Assembly (NCBI GenBank): GCA_030523505.1
Contig: JAUNIK010000224.1
Coordinates: 1-5,211, forward strand
Direction: 5' to 3'
DNA from: Prevotellaceae bacterium
GTDB taxonomy: Bacteria > Bacteroidota > Bacteroidia > Bacteroidales > Bacteroidaceae
Length of the DNA: 5,211 nucleotides
Shown: positions 1 to 5,211 of the stretch, in pieces
Numbering within the stretch: position 1 is the first letter of the stretch
Layout of the letters: every line of letters begins with the position of its first letter
Translations under genes and position numbers: made by a program
Notes under the pieces: generated by a model
Seen by the model: the letters and a program-made list of their open reading frames with translations, nothing else
Databases searched by the model: none
Told to the model about the DNA's origin: nothing

Positions 1-1
1 T

Positions 2-2179
2 GCTTACCACGGTTTGGGAAAGACCTTCCCTGGTGCTACCACTCCTTTTGGAATGGTACAGGTAAGTCCGCAGACCATCACTGGTGGTGACAACGGTCCG
101 GGATATTCCTTCCAGCACAAGACCATCGAGGGCTTTGCGATGAACAATATGAGTGGTATCGGTTGGAATGGTGACCTCGGAAACTTCCTCGTTATGCCTA
201 CAACTGGTAAGTTGCAGACTGCCGCTGGTCGTGAGGACGGAAGCCAGAAGGGCTATCGCTCAACATACGAGAAATGTACCGAGACAGCCAAGGCAGGCTA
301 TTATGCTTGTCGTCTGAGCACCTACGGTATTGATGTAGAGACCACAGCGACAACCCATTGCGGTGCTTTGCGTTTCACCTTCCCTGAGAACGAACTCTCT
401 CGCATTCAGATCGACCTCGCACGCCGTGTGGGAGGTACTGCTGAATACGAAAAGGTTGAGGTTGTCGATGAGAATACTATCCAGGGCTATCTCAAGTGTA
501 CTCCTGATGGAGGAGGCTGGGGCGACGGTCAGGGACATAGTCTCTATACCGTGTATTTCTATGCTACATTCTCGAAGCCACTCAAGAACTATGGTTTCTG
601 GAGTGCCTATATCCCTGACGGACAGTCGCGCCATCTTGACGATGTCATCAGCGACGAGTATCAGGCTCGCATTGCCAATGCGAAGATTATCCGTGGTGCG
701 AAGGCTGCCGAGGGTAAGTGCATCGGATTCTTCAATGAGTTTGCCACACAGCGTGGAGAACAGGTGGAGATGAAGGTTGGTATCTCGTATGTGGATATCG
801 AAGGTGCAAAGAAAAACTATATGGCGGAAGCCGAAGGCAAGAACTTCTCGCAGATTCAGCGTGAGGCTTACGACCAATGGAACAAGGAACTCTCGCGTAT
901 AACCATCGAAGGTGGCACCAACGAAGAGAAGGTGGTGTTCTACACATGTATGTACCATTCAATGATCGACCCACGAATCCATCAGGATGTCGATGGCCGT
1001 TATGTGGGAGGCGACCAGAAGGTATATATGAACGATGGCACTTTCACTAAGCGAACCATCTTCTCTGGTTGGGATGTGTTCCGCAGCCAGTTCCCTCTCC
1101 AGACAATCATCAACCCTGCCCTTGTGTCGGATATGATCAACTCGCTCACCACTCTCGCTACACAGAGTGGCCGTGAGTACTACGAGCGTTGGGAGTTGAT
1201 GAATGCCTATTCGGGATGTATGTTCGGTAATCCGGCCTTGTCGGTCATTGCTGATGCTTATGCAAAGGGCATCCGCTCGTTTGACACCGAACTGGCATTG
1301 AAATATATGAAGAACTCTTCCGCTAAGTTCGGCAACGACGAGTTGGGCTATACAGCCGGTGGACTCTCAATCTCTCACACCCTTGAATATGCTTATGCCG
1401 ATTGGTGTGTAGCAGAGATGTCTCGCCTTATGGGCAAGACTGCCGATTACAAGACTTACCTCGCAAAGAGCAAGGCATATAAGAATATTTTTGATTCCGA
1501 GAAGGGCTGGTTCCGCCCACGTAATGAGGATGGCTCATGGGCAGAATGGCCAGAGGACGGTCGTTTGAAGGAGTGGTATGGCACAATGGAGTGTAACCCA
1601 TTGCAGCAGGGATGGTTTGTTCCGCAGGATGTGCCAGGAATGGTGAAACTGATGGGTGGAACAAAGAAGGTAATTGCCGACCTCGACTGGATGTTTGAGA
1701 GTACACCACACGATATGATGTGGAACCTCTACTACAACCACGCCAACGAACCGGTTCATGGCGTTCCGTTCCTCTACAACCGTCTCGGAGCACCTTGGAA
1801 GACCCAGTATTGGACTCGTTTCATCTGCAAGCACGCCTATGATGAGAAGATGGAGACTGGTTTGAAGGGCAACGAGGATGTTGGTCAGATGTCGGCTTGG
1901 TATATCCTTGCTTCATCAGGTTTGCACCCATACTGTCCGGGAGAGACCCGCTTCGAACTGACCTCTCCTGTATATGATAAGGTGACAATGCGTGTGGCTG
2001 ATGGCAAGAACTTCGTAGTTGAGGCAAACAACAACTCCGCAGAGAATGTGTATATCCAGAGTGCAAAACTCAACGGCAAGCCATACAACAAGTGCTATAT
2101 CGACTATAAGGATATTATGGCAGGTGGAAAACTCGAACTCGTGATGGGTCCACAGCCAAATACCAAATGGGGCAAGTAA
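2..2179 (+). CDS. GH92 family exo-alpha-mannosidase (5'-partial)
   Basis: This is a glycoside hydrolase of family GH92, which holds calcium-dependent, inverting exo-alpha-mannosidases that act in the periplasm or on the cell surface. The frame is open to the left edge, so the gene is cut. The TTG at position 14 lies inside the conserved N-terminal block (GKTFPGATTPFGMVQ) and is not a start. The signal peptide and perhaps 30-50 residues are missing; about 725 of a usual 740-780 remain. Counting that TTG as residue 1, the N-terminal beta-sandwich covers about 1-270 and the (alpha/alpha)6 catalytic domain about 290-721. Visible landmarks are FYTCMYH (309-315), SGWDVFRSQ (351-359), ECNPLQQGWFVPQD (526-539), HANEPVHG (576-583) and GNEDVGQMSAWY (619-630). 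E526 aligns with the general acid, and the GNED block with the base and calcium region. The ECNPLQQ and GWDVFRSQ motifs differ from the common EGNAWQY and WDTYR forms, so linkage specificity is open. It sits 34 nt upstream of a GH2 gene and is probably in the same operon. The family call is very secure. Confidence 0.95.
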   Translation, partial: AYHGLGKTFPGATTPFGMVQVSPQTITGGDNGPGYSFQHKTIEGFAMNNMSGIGWNGDLGNFLVMPTTGKLQTAAGREDGSQKGYRSTYEKCTETAKAGYYACRLSTYGIDVETTATTHCGALRFTFPENELSRIQIDLARRVGGTAEYEKVEVVDENTIQGYLKCTPDGGGWGDGQGHSLYTVYFYATFSKPLKNYGFWSAYIPDGQSRHLDDVISDEYQARIANAKIIRGAKAAEGKCIGFFNEFATQRGEQVEMKVGISYVDIEGAKKNYMAEAEGKNFSQIQREAYDQWNKELSRITIEGGTNEEKVVFYTCMYHSMIDPRIHQDVDGRYVGGDQKVYMNDGTFTKRTIFSGWDVFRSQFPLQTIINPALVSDMINSLTTLATQSGREYYERWELMNAYSGCMFGNPALSVIADAYAKGIRSFDTELALKYMKNSSAKFGNDELGYTAGGLSISHTLEYAYADWCVAEMSRLMGKTADYKTYLAKSKAYKNIFDSEKGWFRPRNEDGSWAEWPEDGRLKEWYGTMECNPLQQGWFVPQDVPGMVKLMGGTKKVIADLDWMFESTPHDMMWNLYYNHANEPVHGVPFLYNRLGAPWKTQYWTRFICKHAYDEKMETGLKGNEDVGQMSAWYILASSGLHPYCPGETRFELTSPVYDKVTMRVADGKNFVVEANNNSAENVYIQSAKLNGKPYNKCYIDYKDIMAGGKLELVMGPQPNTKWGK

Positions 2180-2181
2180 AG

Positions 2182-2209
2182 CCCCCCGGCCCCCAAAGGG
2201 GGAGAGGGG
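2182..2209 (+). repeat. GC-rich hairpin between the two genes, overlapping the GH2 ribosome-binding region
   Basis: Five Cs (2190-2194) can pair with five Gs (2198-2202) across an AAA loop. An outer CCCC (2184-2187) can pair with GGGG (2206-2209) across a small internal loop. The element starts two bases after the GH92 stop codon, and its G-rich arm runs into the GH2 start, with GGAG at 2201-2204 and again at 2208-2211. No T-run follows, so it does not look like an intrinsic terminator. It could tune read-through, mRNA stability or GH2 translation, or be one copy of a dispersed palindromic repeat. The structure is visible; the role is inferred. Confidence 0.6.
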
Positions 2210-2211
2210 AG
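2201..2211 (+). promoter_or_regulatory. Purine-rich Shine-Dalgarno-like tract before the GH2 start
   Basis: GGAG at 2201-2204 lies 9 nt before ATG 2214, with a second GGAG at 2208-2211 only 2 nt before it. The spacing supports ATG 2214 over ATG 2232. Bacteroidota depend little on Shine-Dalgarno pairing, and the tract is also the 3' arm of the hairpin, so the G-richness may have nothing to do with ribosome binding. This is weak evidence for the start. Confidence 0.35.
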
Positions 2212-2213
2212 CG

Positions 2214-4883
2214 ATGACGAAAACAAAGACAATGAAGAAACTCATAATATTTGCACTGGCCACTATTTTCAGTGGCAGTGCTTTGGCACAGCGTGTGTCG
2301 TACTCCCTGTCGAGTGCAGAGAAAGGTGTTAACTGGACTTTGGCTCCACAGGCAGAAATCACTGATGGCGGAAAGGCTATCTCTGTTCCGGGTTATAAAC
2401 TCAAAGGCACCGAAATGGGAGCCGTAAAGGCGGTAGTTCCGGGTGTGGTGTTCACCTCGTATGTCGAGGCAGGCAAAGAAGAGTGCCCTGAATATGCTGA
2501 TAATATCTACCGTGTTGACGAAACAAAGTACAACCGTCCTTTCTGGTATCGTGCGGAGTTTGATATTCCGCAGCAGGTGGAGGAAGGCCAGCATGTGTGG
2601 CTTTGCTTCGACAATACCTGCAAGTATGCCGATTTTTGGTTTAATGGTCATAAGGTCAGTGGCACGGAAGACAGTTCGCGCGATGTGAAAGGTCATATGA
2701 TGCGTACCCGCCTTGATGTCACTCCTTATATTAATAAGGTGGGAAAGAATGCTGTGGCTGTGCTCATCACTGATGTCGATCAGAAGAAAACCCGCACCGA
2801 CAAGGGACCTTACGGTGTAGCCTGTTCACCAGCCTATCTCTCAGGAGCCGGTTGGGACTGGATGCCATATATCCCTGGTCGCTTGAACGGAATCCCGGGC
2901 AAGGTAACCCTCGATATCACGGGTGATGTGGTTATGGACGATCCGTGGATTCGTTCGTATCTCCCTACTATGGATGAGGCTCAGCTCTCTGTGCAGTCGG
3001 GCTTGAAGAATGTGAGTGCCGACAAACAGAAGGTGACACTCCGCGGTACTATCATGCCTGGCAATATCCAGTTTGAGAAGACCATCGTTGTGGAGGCAGG
3101 TCAGACGGGACATGTCAAGATTGACCGACGTGATATCCAGGATCTTGTGGTGAAGAACCCGAAACTCTGGTGGCCTAATGGCTACGGAGAACCATTCCTC
3201 TATCAGGCTTGTCTTGAAACAGTGGTTGATGGTCGTGTCACCGATACAAAGACTATCGATTTCGGTATCCGCAAGTATGAATACTACTGGGATAAGAACA
3301 AGGTCGATATGCCTGTGCTCACCGTTCTTTGCAATGGGCAGAAGATATTCATGAAGGGTGGCAACTGGGGAATGTCGGAATATCTGCTCCGCTATCACGA
3401 CGAGGACTATGAGACAGCCATCCGTCTGCATAAGGAGATGAACTACAATACTATCCGTTTGTGGACAGGTTGCGTTACCGACGATGAGTTCTACGATTAT
3501 TGCGATAAGTACGGCATCCTCGTGTGGACCGATTTCTGGTTGTATGTGGCCTACAACGATGTTGTGGAGCACGATGTGTTCCTTGCAAATGCCCGCGACA
3601 AGGTACGCCGATTGCGCAACCACGCCTCTATTGCTGTTTGGTGTGGAGCCAACGAATGTCGCCCTGTTGCCGACCTCGATAAAGGTTGCGAGATGATTGT
3701 GATGGAAGAGGATGGTAATGACCGCCTCTATACTTCTTGCTCTAATCAGGACGGCAAGTCGGGCTCCGGTTGGTGGAAGGATATGACTCCAAAGCATCAT
3801 TTCGAAGGTTCATGGAGCAACCTCGCTTTCAACAAACCAGCCTATCCTTATGGCGAAGACTATGGTTACGGTTTCCGCTCGGAAATCGGTATGGCAACCT
3901 TCCCAACCTATGAGAGTACAAAACTCTTCATCCCAGAAAACGAGCAATGGCCTTTACCTTCTGACGAGGCATTGAAAGACTCCGACAATACCGTTTACAA
4001 CAAGCATTTCTTCGGTAAGGAGGCATGGAACGGTGGTTCTATCGATTATGTTCATTCCGTCAACGATCGTTATGGCGAGTGCTCAGGTCTTGAAGAGTTC
4101 TGCGAGAAAGCCCAGCTCATCAATATCGAGGATATGAAGGGCATGTACGAAGCATGGAACGATAAGATGTGGGAGGACGCAACAGCCCTCATCATCTGGA
4201 TGAGTCATCCAGCCTATCCTTCGTTCGTTTGGCAGACCTACGACTATTATCTCGATCCAACCGGTTGCTACTGGGGAGCCAAGAAAGCCTGCGAGCAACA
4301 ACATGTGCAGTGGAACAGTTATAATAACAGCGTGAAGATTATCAACACCACAGCCCAACCATTGAATGATGCCCGTGTGAAGGTACATATCTATGATATC
4401 AATGGCCGTGAAATCAGTTCGCAGACCAGCGATCGTATCTGTGTTGAGGCAAGCAACCGTGCCAATGCCCTCTCGTTGCAGTTGCCAAAGGACAAGAGTT
4501 TGGTGTTTATCCGTCTTGAACTCTTTGATTATAAGGATGAACTCATTTCCGATAATTTCTACTGGACAAACTGCCAGAAGGACTACGATTATCGTGAGTT
4601 GAACAACCTTCCGGAGGCAGATGTAGCCCTTGATGTAGAGACTCTCGGTGGTGGAAAATATCGCCTCACATTGAAAAATAAGTCGAATACAGTTGCTTTT
4701 GCCGAGCGAATCCGCATGGTAAATAAGAAAACTGGCGAGCGTATCCTCCCTGCAATTATGAGCGACGGCTATGTAACTCTGCTCCCTGGTGAGAGTAAAA
4801 TAGTCACTGTTGAGGCTCCAGAGGCTCAAACCAAGGGTGGTGTGAAGTTCCTTTTGAAGCAATACGGCAAGCCAGAAAGATAA
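2214..4883 (+). CDS. Secreted GH2 exo-beta-glycosidase, CsxA / endo-beta-mannosidase-like
   Basis: This is a complete 889-residue retaining glycoside hydrolase of family GH2. Residues 7-25 form a Sec signal peptide (MKK, hydrophobic stretch, cleavage after ALA before Q26), so it works outside the cytoplasm. The architecture is a galactose-binding-like jelly roll (about 30-235, with YNRPFWYR at 106-113, FNG at 143-145, GWDWMP from 213), an Ig-like domain (about 240-345, with LWWPNGYG from 318), a TIM barrel (about 365-695) and C-terminal Ig-like domains (about 700-889, with NFYW at 781-784 as in exo-glucosaminidases). Barrel motifs are KGGNWG (381-386), NTIRLW (412-417), WCGANE with acid/base E481, FRSE with nucleophile E557, and YDYYLDPTG then GAKKACE (676-694). 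The layout matches CsxA-type exo-beta-glucosaminidases and plant mannosylglycoprotein endo-beta-mannosidase. CsxA has Asp at the acid/base; Glu here leaves a beta-mannosidase equally possible. ATG 2214 has GGAG 9 nt upstream; ATG 2232 is a credible alternative start giving a classic MKK leader. The GH92 neighbour favours a mannose-containing substrate, by inference. Confidence 0.93.
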   Translation: MTKTKTMKKLIIFALATIFSGSALAQRVSYSLSSAEKGVNWTLAPQAEITDGGKAISVPGYKLKGTEMGAVKAVVPGVVFTSYVEAGKEECPEYADNIYRVDETKYNRPFWYRAEFDIPQQVEEGQHVWLCFDNTCKYADFWFNGHKVSGTEDSSRDVKGHMMRTRLDVTPYINKVGKNAVAVLITDVDQKKTRTDKGPYGVACSPAYLSGAGWDWMPYIPGRLNGIPGKVTLDITGDVVMDDPWIRSYLPTMDEAQLSVQSGLKNVSADKQKVTLRGTIMPGNIQFEKTIVVEAGQTGHVKIDRRDIQDLVVKNPKLWWPNGYGEPFLYQACLETVVDGRVTDTKTIDFGIRKYEYYWDKNKVDMPVLTVLCNGQKIFMKGGNWGMSEYLLRYHDEDYETAIRLHKEMNYNTIRLWTGCVTDDEFYDYCDKYGILVWTDFWLYVAYNDVVEHDVFLANARDKVRRLRNHASIAVWCGANECRPVADLDKGCEMIVMEEDGNDRLYTSCSNQDGKSGSGWWKDMTPKHHFEGSWSNLAFNKPAYPYGEDYGYGFRSEIGMATFPTYESTKLFIPENEQWPLPSDEALKDSDNTVYNKHFFGKEAWNGGSIDYVHSVNDRYGECSGLEEFCEKAQLINIEDMKGMYEAWNDKMWEDATALIIWMSHPAYPSFVWQTYDYYLDPTGCYWGAKKACEQQHVQWNSYNNSVKIINTTAQPLNDARVKVHIYDINGREISSQTSDRICVEASNRANALSLQLPKDKSLVFIRLELFDYKDELISDNFYWTNCQKDYDYRELNNLPEADVALDVETLGGGKYRLTLKNKSNTVAFAERIRMVNKKTGERILPAIMSDGYVTLLPGESKIVTVEAPEAQTKGGVKFLLKQYGKPER

Positions 4884-4887
4884 AAGA

Positions 4888-4919
4888 CCCCTCCCAGAGA
4901 CCCCTCCCCAGCCCTCCCC
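4888..4919 (-). repeat. C-rich tandem CCCCTCCC block; G-quadruplex motif on the minus strand
   Basis: CCCCTCCC occurs at 4888-4895 and 4901-4908, and the near-copy CCCTCCCC at 4912-4919. Read on the minus strand, 4919-4901 is GGGGAGGGCTGGGGAGGGG: four G-runs of three or more with loops of 1, 2 and 1 nt. This satisfies the canonical quadruplex pattern, and two further G-runs come from the first copy. The block starts four bases after the GH2 stop codon. Its role is unknown. A dispersed genomic repeat or a barrier to transcription entering from the right are both possible. Confidence 0.6.
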
Positions 4920-4931
4920 GTGATGGGAGGG
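4912..4931 (+). terminator. Hairpin after the GH2 gene, weak terminator candidate
   Basis: CCCTCCC (4912-4918) is perfectly complementary to GGGAGGG (4925-4931) across the 6-nt loop CGTGAT, giving a 7-bp stem that is almost all G:C. It begins 28 bases after the GH2 stop, a sensible place for an operon end. The following bases (AGTTATGAAAATAGTTATT) are AT-rich but lack a T-run, so this is not a textbook intrinsic terminator. It may instead protect the mRNA 3' end or be part of a repeat family. Confidence 0.35.
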
Positions 4932-5030
4932 AGTTATGAAAATAGTTATTCTGACAGTGCGGGGATTTATGGATGGCCTGAGATCGTGTAAATAAAATTC
5001 AGAATGAGGAATTTTCGTGGGGATTCGGAA

Positions 5031-5058
5031 AGTGCAAAAAACGCGCTTGTAATGCACT
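5031..5058. repeat. Small 6-bp inverted repeat
   Basis: AGTGCA (5031-5036) is the exact reverse complement of TGCACT (5053-5058), with a 16-nt AT/GC mixed spacer. It directly abuts the left copy of the direct repeat around the larger stem-loop, which suggests it belongs to the same structured element. A six-base match alone could arise by chance. Confidence 0.3.
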
Positions 5059-5201
5059 GATAATCAAGTTGTTGCAAAAGCGCCGTTTTGAGGAGATGAA
5101 ACCACCGTTTTTATGACCTCATTTCGGCGCTTTCATAATTGCTCAACATCCATGTAAAGATAATTCGTAGTTGAATGGGCTGGATTATCAATTTTGTCGC
5201 A
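5059..5201. repeat. Imperfect direct repeat pair flanking the stem-loop
   Basis: Positions 5059-5076 (GATAATCAAGTTGTTGCA) and 5183-5201 (GATTATCAATTTTGTCGCA) align with 15 identities, three mismatches and one gap, 124 nt apart in the same orientation. The first seven bases of each are also exact reverse complements (GATAATC / GATTATC), so the pair can be read as direct or inverted ends. They bracket the 57-nt stem-loop. This might be a small non-autonomous mobile element or an attachment-like site, but the sequences are AT-rich and chance is not excluded. Confidence 0.35.
5077..5133. repeat. Long imperfect stem-loop
   Basis: AAAGCGCCG (5077-5085) pairs perfectly with CGGCGCTTT (5125-5133). 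A symmetric T3/T3 internal loop (5086-5088 and 5122-5124) is followed by TGAGG (5089-5093) pairing with CCTCA (5117-5121). After a 2x2 mismatch, ATGAAA (5096-5101) pairs with TTTTAT (5109-5114) with one G:T wobble, leaving a 7-nt loop. The symmetry of the stem argues against chance. It could be a terminator for a gene on either strand, a structured RNA or the core of a small repeat element; the sequence does not decide. Confidence 0.6.
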
Positions 5202-5211
5202 TTATCGCAAT

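Larger units (their letters stand above)
4884..5211. other. 328-nt 3' intergenic region with no convincing gene
   Basis: After the GH2 stop I find no reading frame with a recognisable protein, no tRNA-like or rRNA-like sequence and no clear Bacteroidota promoter (-33 TTTG with -7 TAnnTTTG). The first 50 bases are a C-rich palindromic block. Bases 4932-5030 are plain AT-leaning sequence. Bases 5031-5201 contain nested inverted and direct repeats. The short + frame from the GTG at 4988 to the TGA at 5116 (42 codons) runs straight through those repeats and is probably not a gene. The next gene must begin beyond the right edge. Confidence 0.7.

Noticed and set aside
14..16. TTG as a possible start codon of the GH92 gene
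   Set aside because: The frame stays open to the window edge, and the codons before it fit the conserved GH92 N-terminal block. The gene is simply truncated by the window.
260..958. 232-residue minus-strand open frame
   Set aside because: It lies wholly inside the GH92 gene, shows no recognisable domain, and is explained by codon bias in the opposite strand.
1916..2696. Minus-strand open frames spanning the gene junction
   Set aside because: They are antisense to both well-supported genes and to the hairpin, with no family resemblance.
2841..3800. 319-residue minus-strand open frame
   Set aside because: It lies entirely within the conserved GH2 coding sequence, which has clear catalytic motifs. 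The antisense product is Ile/Val/His-rich, as expected of a shadow frame.
4083..5057. 324-residue minus-strand open frame starting in the intergenic repeats
   Set aside because: It starts inside the repeat element, crosses the C-rich block and then runs antisense to the GH2 C-terminus. There is no recognisable domain, so it is likely spurious.
5180..5211. Possible Bacteroidota promoter for a gene to the right
   Set aside because: A TTTG occurs at 5193-5196, but no matching TAnnTTTG element at the right spacing can be seen before the window ends.
4884..5211. CRISPR array or tRNA gene in the 3' intergenic region
   Set aside because: The repeats are imperfect, only two copies and not regularly spaced, and no cloverleaf or TPsiC-like arm was found.

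Overview
The window reads as a fragment of a Bacteroidales genome. A gut or rumen Prevotella/Segatella-like lineage is the best guess. The grounds are roughly balanced GC content, two secreted-type glycoside hydrolases lying head to tail as in polysaccharide-utilization loci, a signal peptide typical of the phylum, and short GC-rich palindromic blocks directly behind the stop codons. The taxon is inferred from style, not from a marker gene.

Layout: (1) Positions 2-2179 on the + strand hold most of a GH92 exo-alpha-mannosidase; its N-terminus lies outside the window. (2) Positions 2180-2213 are a 34-nt gap holding a C-run/G-run hairpin whose G-rich arm lies where a ribosome binding site would be. 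(3) Positions 2214-4883 on the + strand hold a complete 889-residue GH2 exo-glycosidase of the CsxA / endo-beta-mannosidase type with a Sec signal peptide. (4) Positions 4884-5211 are 328 nt with no convincing gene: a C-rich block with a perfect 7-bp hairpin and a minus-strand G-quadruplex motif, then a long imperfect stem-loop flanked by imperfect direct repeats.

The two enzymes are probably co-transcribed and act in sequence on mannose-containing glycans. The GH92 enzyme would trim alpha-linked mannose, and the GH2 enzyme would then cut an exposed beta-linked sugar, possibly the core Man-beta-1,4-GlcNAc of N-glycans or a beta-mannoside/beta-glucosaminide in another glycan. This division of labour is inferred from the families. 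No SusC/SusD pair, regulator or transporter is visible to fix the substrate.

I see no new multi-gene system here. The parts most worth a second look are the divergent active-site motifs of the GH92 enzyme, the GH2 substrate question, and the structured, probably repetitive intergenic DNA.
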